From NCBI RefSeq assembly GCF_932526225.1, contig NC_064037.1, forward strand, positions 11,204,203 to 11,268,202: a stretch of 64,000 bases of DNA, given 5' to 3'. The translations under genes were made by a program, and so were the position numbers. Under the pieces are notes generated by a model. The model was not told where the DNA came from. It ran no database searches and was given only the letters and a program-made list of their open reading frames with translations. Positions 1-12,453 of the stretch are shown one piece after another (positions within the stretch are counted from its first letter, which is position 1; each line of letters begins with the position of its first letter). The stretch comes from Nematostella vectensis (taxonomy: Eukaryota > Cnidaria > Anthozoa > Actiniaria > Edwardsiidae).

Positions 1-157
1 AGGTTAGATGTTGCAATGTTGAGCTATTGTTTAAGGTCATTATTAATGGATGTGTACGACTTCAATGCATCATCCATCATCATCCAATGCATGAATGCAT
101 TTATAAGACATTGTACGCCATCTTCGCTCGGTTCGTGGGATTAGTGTTGAATTAGCA

Positions 158-1219
158 CAAGAGACCATGATATAAGAGAACGAATCCCCGTGGCCCATGA
201 TGTCGTCCATGAAAGCTATTTTTAGATTGCGCGAGCAATCGGGGTGCCATATTTGGTTATGGGCACCACGAGCTAGTACAATTTCACACCAATTTTTTCC
301 CTCTGCACTTCTTTACTTCGTTCGCTACCTGTTTTTATCCTTTTAGCTGCTCATGATCACAATGCTACTCATGGGGTGGTGTCCTGTTATCTGTTAAGTT
401 ATCTAATGTTCAGTTATCTAAATGTTATATAAATAATTGAACGGGAAGACGTCGGGAGACAGTGAATTTATAGTTCATTCAATATGCATCGTGCAGACTC
501 CTAAAAAGTTCTTTTTCTCTGCAATTCGGTGAGATACCTAGGCATTCTCAGAGTCTATGTTATGTATTTTAATACAAGAAGGCCTTTATTTTTCTTTGAT
601 TTATAACATTTTTAGATGAATGAACTTCAATATTTCACGCACATGTTCAGAAATCATGTCACTCAAGAAACCCTTGTCTCTGGAATAAGATTTACTTCAT
701 TATAAAGACTTGAATATTTTTTATTTGTAATATCGGTGTGAATATAATGGTATTAAGTTCTGGATGTATCTTTTTCATTAAAAGGGAATTGAAAGAGAAT
801 TGTGTTTTGTAAACACAGATTTATGATTGATTGTTGTGTTATAATTTGCGAATCAGCAGTGAAAACTTTTACTGGGAAAGTTGATCCCATAGCCTAAAAT
901 CACGCACTTTATGCATTTCAATGTCCCAGAAACGGTTGATTGGCTCCAGCGTACTCTATGGAAGATCATTTTTACAGCGAAGATCATTTTTAAAAAGGAA
1001 GGTATTTTCGGTCAAAAAGATTTCCAAAACATCCTTTGCCGGATCACATTGCTCAAGATGTGATCGCGCGTAAGACTCATGTTGTTAGGAAACGTGAGCG
1101 CTAACCAATCAGAGACGTATCTAAAAATAACTGCTTGTTCTAAAAATAGTTTTTACGGACGTCATCATTGGAACATACCCTAATACGGGGGATTCGTTCT
1201 CTTACATCATGGTCTCTTG
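158..1219. mobile_element. Non-autonomous DNA transposon (about 1.06 kb MITE) with terminal inverted repeats
   Basis: The two ends are inverted copies about 35 bp long. The left end reads CAAGAGACCATGATATAAGA and the right end is its reverse complement with one or two changes, continuing inward through GAACGAATCCCC. No coding potential is visible inside. I see no clean target duplication. It lies left of the last visible calcium-channel exon, in intron or 3' sequence. The same terminal motif recurs as a bare palindrome at 60954-60983. Confidence 0.8.
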
Positions 1220-1496
1220 ATAAGAATTAAATTTGTTTGTTTTTAAAAAGAATCGCTTGTCTCACGCTGTTGTTTGAGGGATAACTTTTTAGCATGAAAT
1301 ACATATAACATCAGAAGAAATATTACAATAAGGGGAATTTGTGAATTTTATCGACGATTATTGATGACAGACGTAATTAATAGTATAGTTAATGATATTA
1401 TCTAAATCTAAATATTGGCAATCCAAAAAAAGTGCAGATACCGCGCCTTCCCCGAAAGGAGTGGCTGAACCACATTCCTTAACTTCTAACCCTACC

Positions 1497-4400
1497 TTAC
1501 GCACACTAGACAGGTTATAAGCCTCGAGGTAGCTATAGTACAAAATCTGTCCATCTGACTGGTTTTTCGGACGGAGAGGTCGCCGGAAATCCACATCCGA
1601 GTCCGCCAGGTTAAACGCGAAGGCGTAGACAGAGTCCTTGATTGACGTGTAAAAGTACGTAGACGGTGACGTCACCAGCACTACGCCATCTTGGAAATCC
1701 CCTAGGCAACACGAGCAGATGAAATCAATCAAAAATTCATTAATAACGATGCTGAATAAGAGTCAACCTAAAAGGTTTAAATTTTTTTTTTTTAATTAGT
1801 ATGACAAAGTTGCTCTATGAAGTGTTGAGTGCTCTAGGCGTCTAACTGTGTAATATATCGTAGCTTAAAGCAGCAGTTTACTTCCGAGGTCCGACGGAAA
1901 CATCAACCGTTAAAAAACAAAAGAATCTATTAGAATCCGAGATTTTTAACAGGCCATCAGCTCTAAATTATCAATCACATCCTCAAAGAAACTTCCAATA
2001 GACACAATGCTTTCAATATTTTGAAATATTTTTCGCGTTTTCCGTTTAAAAATATCGGATATTTTTACGTAATCGACCGGAAGTAAACTGGTGACAATGC
2101 GGCTTTAAGACTTGATGTTCTAAGTCACGTTCTATGCCGAGTAGCTTGACCAACCTTTCGGTATGCTGCGAATGGCGTTCTCGATTCTGTAGGACCCAGT
2201 CTTTCCGTCCATCATGGCTTCCTGGACCTTGCTGAACTCTTTTGGCTCACCATCCCTCTGCTCCAAGTCGCTAATCTGGATAAAGATCGGGTCGTCCACG
2301 AGCTGCAGGAAAAACAACCACGGGATGAAGAACAATACAACAAAGTGGTGAATATGGAGATTAAAAAAGGAAATAGCAAATGCAAAAAGATCTAGGGGGG
2401 GGGGGTGAATAGGGGTATGTAAATCCGCCGATCCGCGAACCTATTCACTCCCCTTCCCCCCCTCTAAGGCTAATTTCGATCCACGGCTCGAGAACATGAC
2501 GCAAGCTCGCACATGGTTCATTCCGCAGGTATATGCGGAGTGCGATAATATGGAAACCACTTTGCAATCGGTTGCGGTCGTACGGTCAATGTAGCTGCAA
2601 TCGTGTGCGAGTTCTAATGGAAACCAGCCTTTAAGGTCTAGCAAGGACGGGGACGTTCGCGCTGTAAGTCAACGCCTTTGTAGAACCAAGGTCTTAATTA
2701 ATTGAAACATTTTATTGAAACTAGTTTAGAGTAGAGCGCTAAGTATACAAGCATTTTTGGTCACGTTCTGCTTACCGTTGCCATAGTAGTTGCTTAGACT
2801 TTCTAATCTAATACAAAGTGGTCGTGTTTCCTTACCTCTGTACTCGGACGAAGTAATGGATGAAAGATCTGATATAGAGGGTAGGAATGTTTCCTTACCT
2901 CTGTACTCGGACGAAGTAATGGGTGAGAGATCTGATATAGAGTGTAGGCATGTTTCCTTACCTCAGTACTCGGACGAAGTAATGGATGAGAGATCTGATA
3001 TAGAGTGTAGGCATGTTTCCTTACCTCAGTACTCGGACGAAGTAATGGGTGGAAGATAGTCTCCCCTTCATCGTTGATTAGGAAGGCGTAGACAGAGCCC
3101 CACTGGTCATTTTGCAGTATGTTCTCAATCTCCTCTAACGTAGCATCGATGCCAACAACACCAATCGTCCTGAATAAGCAGGTTTTGCACGTCTCAGTAT
3201 AACATCAATAGTATCAGATGAGTTATTTTCTACTATTTTAGGGACTGTGAAAATATGGAAAAGCGAAAATTTAAATGTTTTCTGCTTTATAAACACGTAT
3301 AAACAAAAATGACTGCATGTTTCATGTTTCAATAATTTGCTATAGGATGTACTGTTTAGCCAAACAAAATCAAAGGCATGGTGGAATCAGGAAAATAAAT
3401 CAACACAAGGTTGAAATGACCTGTTGTGCACCTCCAAAAGAGTAATGTCCGAAACGACAGCCAAACTACCGAGTTTTCCCAGAGGCAAACAATATACGAT
3501 TCCAACCCTACTGTTTATTTATTTCTCAACCCTCATTCTGGCCTGGCTAAGAAACGAAAAATAGCCACAAAGTACCTGTTGGTCAACTTGCTGGTAACTG
3601 GCATCGCCACGGTAACCATGAGCCCAAGGCCAGACGCATCCAGGTAGGGCGCAGTCCAGGTGACGTTGTTGATGCTGATGGTGTTGGAAGCGAGGAAGCT
3701 GTAATATTCTTGCATTTGTGAGATGATGTTTTCGTTATCCACAAGTCTCTTCATGTAGCCATTGTTATCGCATGATAGCTTTCCAGGAAATTCTTCGCCT
3801 TTATCATTGGTGAGGTAGGAAAAGATGCGTGTCTGAAGAAGTAAGATATTTCCCTTAGGATTTTATTTTAATGGTAATGTGTGGTCTTCCATGAAATTAA
3901 CGGAGAATATAACTGCTCAGCGGCTTTCAAAAGGTTAGAGTAGTCATTCTAAGGATGATTCACTGTATGGAAACACAAAACGATTTCAACTCAAATAAAA
4001 ACACAAACCACAGTGAACACTTGTAATTAGGGACAATCTTGAGATCAAAATATTGTGTTATTACTAGTCTGTAACAACATGGTGCAAAAAAAGTATTACT
4101 CACTGTTTGTTGCACATTGGAAGCAGAAATCCCGTACAACAAAATGTAATTGTTTCAGTGTAATAGTCAAACCAGAACAAAAGAGAGCAAAGACATTACA
4201 GTGTATTAGTACTAAATAAGCTAAATAGTATTTCACGGGTTTTTAAAAACCACTCTATAAAAGAGTGAACAGGAAAATGAAATTACTATTTCAAACACTG
4301 TGATTCTCTCATATACTTACTCTGGGATTCATGTATTTGTTGATGGCTTCTACTTCATTCCAAACCTTTGCCCAGTCATATTTACACAGCTGTCCTGGGA

Positions 4401-7400
4401 CGTATCCACTGCGAGTGTAGTAGCCCTGCCCACAGCGCACTGGATCACCATCATTATCCTCTCCATCAGTAACAAAGATGATGATACTTTGACAACCTGT
4501 CTTAGCGCGGCCTTTCAGCAATTCAAATGCCTTCTTGAAAGCTGCCCTGTGAATTGAGTCATATTAGCATTCAACAAGATGGACTTGCATTCTTATTAAA
4601 GTATTGCTTTAGGAAGAGGGAGGGTTGCTTTTAATTCGCCCCTCAACCAATAGGTGCACAGTCATAGATATAATTTACAAAAAGTAAAGGATTGAAAGAT
4701 CCTTCAATGAATAATGCCCCACTTTTTGGCTTTTGAGGTGAGGGGAGGGGCAGCTGCGTGTACCCCAGGTGCATCCACTGACTTCGCACGAGCCAAGGGG
4801 ATGCTGGGGGTAGCGCTGGGGGTCGCCTTGGACTAAAATCTTGATGCTTACTTATTGAATCTCTAAACATTAAGAATGTGGTTCTATCTTTGTTGTTAGT
4901 AAAAATTTGTGTGATAACCATAATTCCCTTGTCACACCAGTATTCCTAACTTACTTGAGCTCACTTGTGTGATAACCCTAATTCCCTTGTCACACCAGTA
5001 TTCCTAGCTTACTTGAGCTCACTTGTGTGATAACCCTAATTCCCTTGTCACATCAGTATTCCTAACTTTCTTGAGCTCACTTGTGTGATAACCCTAATTC
5101 CCTTGTCACACCAGTATTCCTAACTTTCTTGAGCTCACTTGTGTGATAACCCTAATTCCCTTGTCACACCAGTATTCCTAGCTTACTTGAGCTCACTTGT
5201 GTGATAACCCTAATTCCCTTGTCACACCAGTATTCCTAACTTACTTGAGCTCACTTGTGTGATAACCCTAATTCCCTTGTCACACCAGTATTCCTAGCTT
5301 ACTTAAGCTCACTTGTGTGGTAACCCTAATTCCCTTGTCACATCAGTATTCCTAACTTACTTGAGCTCACTTGTGTGATAACCCTAATTCTCTTGTCACA
5401 CCAGTATTCCTAACTTACTTGAGCTCACTTGTGTGATAACCCTAATTCCCTTGTCACACCAGTATTCCTAACTTACTTGAGCTCACTTGTGTGATAACCC
5501 TAATTCCCTTGTCACATCAGTATTCCTAACTTTCTTGAGCTCACTTGTGTGATAACCCTAATTCCCTTGTCACACCAGTATTCCTAACTTACTTGAGCTC
5601 ACTTGTGTGATAACCCTAATTCCCTTGTCACACCAGTATTCCTAACTTACTTAAGCTCACTTGTGCCACCAGCCTGGAGGTTATTGATCTTTTCAGTCAA
5701 GTCTTTCCTGTGGGATGTTGAGGCAGGAACCAGGCGATCCTTCTGGCAGCTGAGTACTTCAGTATCGTATTGGTACCACCTTTAAAGAATACCAGTAAAA
5801 CATAAGAAATACTAAATTGTACTTATTAGGATCTAGTGGTTACCGGTGAAATATTCATGCTAAGCATAAAAGTTACAAAGTTTTTAAATCCTCTCAGATT
5901 TTAATCGTTTCCCAACTTCTCCCTCGATCCCTCATCACAACCCTTTGTCTCTTCTTTAGAAATGCTCCCACCCCCACCCCCCTATCCCTTTAACGGGTTA
6001 CTGACCAGTATGATAGAGAAGGCGTCAGCACCCTCTGCTTTTGAGGAGTATATCACACAATTGTCTTTGATGAAGGAAAAGTTGATTTCTGGATACAGCA
6101 CGTAGAAGATGCTCACATGAAATTTTTCATGATATCATTGTTGTATCCACAAAACAAGGTCACAGCACTAAACTACACAAGTTATCACTGAGCAATAACA
6201 GGAAAATTACTAATGGATTCTTACTTTCCAACCTCATCCCAATTGCTAGCATGACCACAGATGACATTCACAAAGTCCTGCTTAGTCAGGGTGTTCAGGA
6301 CTGTCTTGGCAATCTCTTTAGCCATGCGCAGTCTCTTTCCCTTCATTGACAGACTGCAGTCAAGGATAATCACAATATCCTTTGGCCCTGAGGTGGCACC
6401 AATATACCAGGGCCTCATGCGAGGGTCATAATCAATGTGGAAACCAGCAAAATTTGTCTGCCATTCACTGCTTGGATACTGGCGTAGAACACCCTCAACA
6501 GACCCAAAGTTCTGCCATCTGCAATTCAAAAGAAGTATGGCTCTATTCTTGTGTATGCTCTGATTGGCAGTCTAGGGAGGGGGATTTTTATAGTACCTCT
6601 CTTGTGCCTATGAAGCAATATTATATAACTGAAATGCACCTCCTTAAAGTGCCCCTAGCATCAAATTCCAGTAACTTGTTTTAAATATTTACTAATCCTG
6701 AGATGAAGAATAGGTAAAGAGGTTTCATATGATATCAAAGAAAATCTCGAAATTTGACCACAGGCAAAGATACAAGAGTTTAAAAACAGCTCTTCCTTTT
6801 CACAAGTTGACCCCATAAAATGAGCCCATGCACAGTGAGAACAGCGGGTGCTTGCATCAAGCTAAAAAGTGCAAGAAATTTTCTAAATAAATGCTTTTTA
6901 GGTGATGTTAGCAATTAAAAATTATTCAAACAACCCTTCGTTCTGAACGAAAAGGACTAGAATTTGGTACCTGTTGTAAATGAAGCATCGCATCGAAAAT
7001 TCGTGAAAGGATGGAACTCATTTGAAAAATTAGAGACCTTAGAATGATTCAATGAATTTACAATTTTGACACAGTATTAAGTTCTAAATAAGCATTTTCT
7101 CAAATTTTTCCTCTAGTGATAAAAGTATTTGATTCAATGAGGAAAAAATAGATTTCTCATTTTAGGATGGGGGTCATTTTTTTATAGCTTTGAGCATAGG
7201 AACTCTAAATTTCAAATTAGATAGATTAATGTTTGCAGTTGATTACAGTTAAGAATTGGTAATATAAAACTTCAAAGATTTGGAATTTTCAGGCTTTTCT
7301 TTGATCATATGATAATTGATACCCCAACTTGAAGAAATTGATTCAAGGCCTTATAATGATTCAATCCAATTAGAACTGCGTCCCTGCTTTTGTTAACTCA

Positions 7401-10400
7401 AAATTTACAAAAACTAATGTTTAAAAAAATTCTATTGACAATTTTTTTTTCATAAGCACATTTTCCCTTAGAAATAAGGGGAAATGCCATAATTATAAAA
7501 CACACACAATTTGACACCTATCTCTGAAATACTTTATTTATCATTATACAGATGATCATATTGAATAAGAAAAATAATGATATTGCTCTGGTAAAAGGGT
7601 AAAACAAGGCCCTAAAATAATAGAAAATGTGCCCTTCAGGATTCCTGAACCAACAAGGAACGCATGGCGCTTTCGAAAAAGGGGGTCACTTTTCACACAC
7701 TTTTCGAGAGTGTGATATTATTTACATTTAAAAGCCGACAAAACCCCAAAAAAACCTGTCGTATGGCAATAAAATTTGGTATGGTTTGTTTTCAAGTCCT
7801 AAACTACTGATATATTGGTATAAACCAAGAAATTAAGAGTTTGATGCTATGGGCACTAAGTACCCAATGAGTTCCGCCTCCTCACCAGCAAATCTCAGGG
7901 GAAGCACTATCTGTAAATGGTTGTCAATCTTTATTTCTTAGCTTGTATTGATATTACCTACCTCAACTCAGGATCATCTGCAAGGTTTTTCTTAAACATC
8001 TCATCTAGTTTGGAGGACCAGTAGACAGTCTCAATAAGATTTTTATCATTTCTAACAACTTGATCAGATATCTTAATTGCACTCTTTGATTTGCTCACTC
8101 TCATCTTAAAAAGACTGTGAAAAGAAAAAATTAACATAAGGCCAGTGCAACCATGATCTGTAATATCCAGACAGACAGCAGGCCTGTACCTAGGATTTTT
8201 CTTGGGGGGGTGCGAAATCTGAAAAAGTGGACCTAATTTTTCCAGGGGGGGGGAAGGGAGGAAATGAGTTCTCTGATAAAAATCTGACCATCCCCAAAAG
8301 AACAAAAAGGGAGTTTTTTTATGCCTTTGCAGTATCTCCAAGGGACGTTTATTGTCGGATTTGGCTATGTACCAGAGTGATATAGCTTATGCTTTATAGT
8401 TTTTTCTACAAATAGCATGCCCATTGGGAACCGAAAGTGGACCTCCCGCAGTGTGGGGGGGTGCGTTCGCACCCCCTGCACCCCCCTGGGTATGGGCCTG
8501 GACAGATCTTGATCTTACGTATCAAACTCCAGGTCCGGTAAGGTCTTGACAATGTCCTTGTCTGTGTAGTGGTCTACTCCAAGATCCTTTAGATTAGTAA
8601 CTTTTGCATTGTGCTGCAGCTTGGAATTAGTGTAGAACTTATCATGAAGTTCAGCCACCTCCTCTGCAAGTTTCTTTTTATTAAAAAGGGAAAAGTTCAG
8701 ATCATGGATGTGCTTTTTTAATTTCTTCAATTTTAATAACCATTTATACCTATATATAAGATGTTACAGTGTACAAAATAAACTGGATTATCAAAAATGT
8801 AATTCTACTTATTAAAAATTATTTTTCAATAATTTCTGTGAAATAAAATGACATAGTTTTATCTTTTTACAAAAGAGCACATATGTGATTGAGCAACGAA
8901 CTTGGTATTTCACATTTCACATCTATTAAGTTCACAATTTTTTTTTTTGAACTTTTCAAGGCTAGGTTGACATGCCAGACAACTGAACAGAAACCATAGA
9001 AAAATAGAATAACACCCTCAAGTGTATTAAGGCTTGGATCCTAAGCTAGAACAGTTGAAATTTTGAAAGTTGCCTTAAAGTGAGTTAACATTGCCTTAAA
9101 TGCACCATTTTTGGTCAAAGCATCAAACTCTGCAATGTTAGCTGATTGGTAATATTTTATTTTGAGTGACGACATCATCCAGTCGATCACGTGACTTTTG
9201 CAAATCAATATTTCAAAAAATTCTCCGCTGGTGGATACGCTATGAAAAAGAAACATTGCATGTTTTTATGTTCCTTTGAAACACGTTTCTACACTGATGG
9301 CTTAACCGGCAAGAAAAGTTTAGCCTTTCTGTCACAAATCAATGTTTTAATTTGCAGCAGGTCACGTGACTTAACAAAATATTTAATATCTTGTTAATGG
9401 CAGAGAAAATTATGAATGCTAAAACGCTATCATATGACACACATAAAGTCAACACTTATTTAGTAAACACCTTTGTCCAAGCTGTTTTCCCCACCGGCTG
9501 AAAGGCAAAAAACTATTTTGTCACGTGATCTATTATTTGAAGTCATCACCAGCAAGAAAACATTATGAAAATGTTAAGGCTGTTGACTTTAATCATCTTG
9601 CCAAAAAGAATGAATTTAAGGTGATGTTAACAAAGTTTAAGGCAAAAAGTTATATTCGATGCTAAGAGCAAACTACCCAGGCCTTAATATACTTGAGCCT
9701 CACTCCCATAAACATGCTTCTGGACATTTACATATATATCAAGTCTTAGATCTAATAAAAAAAGGTTAAAGTAATATATCTGCAATCTGCACCCTACATC
9801 CTAGCATACATGCAGACACACAGCAAACAATAAGTCATAGAAGACATCTTAATTCTCCCCCCCCCCCCTTTTTTTTTTTCTCTTTTCAAATGTATGTATA
9901 GTTGAGAAAAGAGTTTGAGTATAGCTGGTGTAATCTCCTCTTATTATCTAATTTTCTAATAAATCTTAAATTTACCACATTTTGCTACACAGATCCTAAC
10001 CCCACCCCTCCACAAAGTCTTGGAATTCCTGTATCCACCCCTGTGGGTGATTGCAAACTTTATTGGAAAGGTTGGTGATATTTTTTTCAAAAATTGTCTA
10101 AGGGCTATGTATACAGCTGCAGATTTATCTATTATGATAAAGTTCTAACAGGAAAAGGGTTGGCTTTTAATTGACAAAAGATCAATATACTCTACCAATA
10201 ACCTACTGTTTGGTCCACAAAATGCCCTAAAGCTATTACACTTTACCTTTATTTAAATAAATTACAAAGAGATTAAAAATATATTCGAATAATCAATTCC
10301 GTCAACGCTTCTTATTTATGTTTCCTTCTAATTAAAACATACACTCTACCCTACAGTTATAATTCAATTCAAACATACCTTTGCGGCCTGTTCTTTCTTG

Positions 10401-10669
10401 ACAAAATAATTCCCTAGAAGATCTTTGACCGATTTTATGGTTTCGAGTCCATCTTTATTTTCCACAGTATAAACTGCTTTGTCGTATTCCCTTTGGAGTT
10501 CTTTTGTTTTTAATCCTTCTTCTGCAAGCTTTAGTAAATATCCTTCTACTTTCTGGGCCCAAGATTCTACAATCACTTTGTCTAAGGGTTTTGCGTCAGT
10601 GATCAGTAAGCAAACGGCAAGCAAAATCATAACATTCCCTAAAGCGGGCATTTCGAATTTTGCCTGCAA
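1497..10669 (-). CDS. CACNA2D: Voltage-gated calcium channel alpha2/delta subunit, 5' part (3' end off the left edge)
   Basis: Extracellular, membrane-anchored auxiliary subunit that promotes trafficking and gating of Cav channels. Exons in transcription order: 10379-10669, 8519-8673, 7962-8114, 6225-6518, 5651-5779, 4321-4546, 3576-3832, 3025-3169, 2155-2302, about 1497-1701. GT-AG sites and codon phases agree at each junction I checked. Exon 1 encodes a signal peptide (hydrophobic MILLAVCLLI). Next comes the VWA_N region ending DPELRWQNFGS, then a VWA domain with the MIDAS motif DCSLS (exon 4) and a TDG loop (exon 6), then Cache-like segments (DASGLGLMVTVAMP; GIDATLEEIENIL; YFYTSIKDSVYAFAF). 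The start is the ATG at 10669; a second ATG at 10651 would also leave a signal peptide. The last visible exon's donor is uncertain (near 1497), and the cysteine-rich C-terminal exons lie outside the window. Two exons end inside tandem arrays that copy their donor sites. Confidence 0.93.
2827..3060. repeat. 63-bp minisatellite, four copies, spanning the donor of an alpha2/delta exon
   Basis: Four copies at a 63-bp period (landmarks at 2827, 2890, 2953, 3016). Each carries TTTCCTTACCTC followed by TACTCGGACGAAGTAATGG. On the minus strand that is the last 23 nt of the exon at 3025-3169 plus its donor GAG/GTAAGG. The copy nearest the exon (donor at 3019-3024) is the one that fits the reading frame. 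Confidence 0.85.
4905..5660. repeat. 58-bp minisatellite, about 13 copies, spanning the donor of an alpha2/delta exon
   Basis: About 13 head-to-tail 58-bp units, recognisable by CCTAACTTACTTGAGCTCAC. Read on the minus strand, each unit contains the last ~13 nt of the exon at 5651-5779 (GTGAGCTCAA), its donor GTAAGTTAGG, and intron sequence. The exon-proximal copy (donor 5646-5650) carries one change in the exon portion. The array fills more than half of the intron between 4546 and 5651. Confidence 0.9.
6006..6112 (-). other. Unplaced exon-like open segment inside an alpha2/delta intron
   Basis: Minus-strand open frame reading IFYVLYPEINFSF, KDNCVIYSSKAEGAD and AFSIIL, with an AG before it and CTG/GTCAGT after it. 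It lies between exons 5651-5779 and 6225-6518, which already join each other in phase (AA plus G). The segment's start phase fits the upstream exon but its end phase does not fit the downstream one. It could be an old or alternative exon, or coincidence. Confidence 0.3.
8179..8500. mobile_element. About 322-bp MITE with CAGGCC termini (copy 1)
   Basis: Starts CAGGCCTGTACCTAGG and ends CCTGGGTATGGGCCTG, which are imperfect inverted repeats. It is flanked by GACAG on both sides (8174-8178 and 8501-8505), a plausible 5-bp target duplication. The interior holds runs of C and G. A second copy in opposite orientation lies at 37951-38273. This copy is within an alpha2/delta intron, 16 bp from the exon at 8519. 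Confidence 0.8.
9017..9697. mobile_element. About 680-bp MITE with ~110-bp inverted repeats
   Basis: The left end CTCAAGTGTATTAAGGC matches the inverted right end GGCCTTAATATACTTGAG, and similarity continues inward for roughly 110 bp (GTTGCCTTAAA, GTTAACAT, GCCTTAAAT). The interior has three CACGTGA motifs and no credible gene. It lies in the first alpha2/delta intron. Confidence 0.7.
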
Positions 10670-11254
10670 AAATTCCTAAAAAAATAAGCTCAATAATTAT
10701 ATTTGATTGGACAATACAACTAAAAGTCTGCAGCCATAATCCGTATAGCAAAGAGTTGAAATTCTATATACTTAATCATTTCAGGTTTCAGTTGTCAATA
10801 AAATGCTCAATTGGCAATTAAGGCCCAGAAGAAAAACCGTTCGAGATCCAAGGTCAGAAAGAAAATATGGGAGAATTCGACGTATAAAAAGATTGTCTTT
10901 AACTTGTATGATTAAAACAGTGAGATTTCTAGCAACAATAGTTTCTCCGTTCACTGTAATGAAGTCTTGTCTGTCCCGTCCAACAAACGCTGTTTGCTTG
11001 GCACGTTGTTCGAAGCAGCTCGCGGAAAGATCAAATTATCGCAGCGAAACTAAACATGAACCGATCCTGCTTCTTACTCTAATATGTACCACAAAGACGT
11101 TAGATGATTCACATATACACACAGTAGACAGGTCTTGGCAGAAGCACACATAACGCTAGATGCGACTCCAAATATCCGACGATCGACGACGAGTGGTCAC
11201 GGGACGGTGAAAGCGCCGACTTAGGAAACGGGACTCCTGTGGTATGACGCGGGG

Positions 11255-12048
11255 TCAAAGGGACAGGATTTCCTCTCAAAATCCGATAACTAGAACTCCC
11301 CTAACTCGGAATGAGTTCGATTTCCCTTTGATTTGGACATAATTCTCCGCAATTTAAATTGGATAACTCAAACTGAAAGCCCGGATACATCGAACCATCT
11401 ACCAAAACTATTTTTCGTTTCCCATAACTCAGTTTTCTTTCATTCTCTTGATGGGCTTGATTCTCATCACACATATATGGATAAAGATAGCTTGTCCATG
11501 TTTTATATAAAAACATCGACATCTAGGATATCGTTTACATTTGACCCCAATAACTTGAACCCCCACTCACTCAAGCCATAAATCAACACGAGGTTAAAAA
11601 TTTCGATGAAATAACTTAGACTTTATATTCAGGAACAAACAGAAATTAACCATAAACTTCATCTATACAATAGCATACAGAGATAGGCGAATTTATACTC
11701 AAACCGACCACGTACTCGCCAGACCCTAAAACTTAGAGTTTCACGTCGTGTTTTGGCGGAGAACGGTTGGAAATCTATCAGACAGAACGCATTTTCACGT
11801 GCGGCCTTTCAACTCTCAAATTAATTCAACTGTTTTCAACTGCGCCGTACACGTATCTTAAAGTCCCTATTAACAAAATACCATTTCAATCTTGTTGTTG
11901 ATTAATAGCTTGTCTACAATTTGGCTACACAGATCACCTAGTTTTTCTACAGCTCGTCTTAAGTCTTTCTTATTATACCATTTACCCCACTCACTAAGAC
12001 TGATCCGGGTTTCTAGCCAGAGTCAGCAGGGTTTGACTGTATCTCAAA
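11255..12048. mobile_element. Possible pogo/Tigger-like MITE remnant in the 10.67-12.45 kb intergenic gap
   Basis: The left part repeats motifs of the type GATAACTAGAACTCCCCTAA and AACTCGGAATGAG. The right end reads CAGGGTTTGACTGTA. Both resemble pogo/Tigger termini. The ends are diverged and I see no target duplication. The rest of the gap between the alpha2/delta first exon and CD2BP2 shows nothing else I can support. Confidence 0.3.
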
Positions 12049-12453
12049 ATACACAAACTAAAGTTTGGTGACAAATTTTTATGTTCTCATGGAGCTAGAC
12101 TTTTTAGATATGGCTCCATTGTTCTGGATACCATTTGGGACACATTTTGGTCAATTTTAGTGTAGTCCAGAAGATTGATGAAAAACCCATTTCATGAAAC
12201 TTCTCTTTTTATTATTATATATTGCCATCGTCACACTTTGATATGCATTGGCTAGTATATACACAGAAAACTTTACAAATGTAGGCTGATTTAGTCTTCA
12301 ACTTTTGCGAGACCCAATTAATGGTTGAATTTCTAGCAACAAGTTCGATTCTAAAGTGTTTGTATGGTCAAGAAAGGGTTAACTTTACATTGGGACACAT
12401 ATAAGTATATAAATCAGATTTGCAATCAAACTGATTTTACCTTACATAAGGTT

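Noticed and set aside
10803-11153. 116-codon plus-strand open frame
   Set aside because: No recognisable domain, basic/random composition, and no supporting splice or start context.
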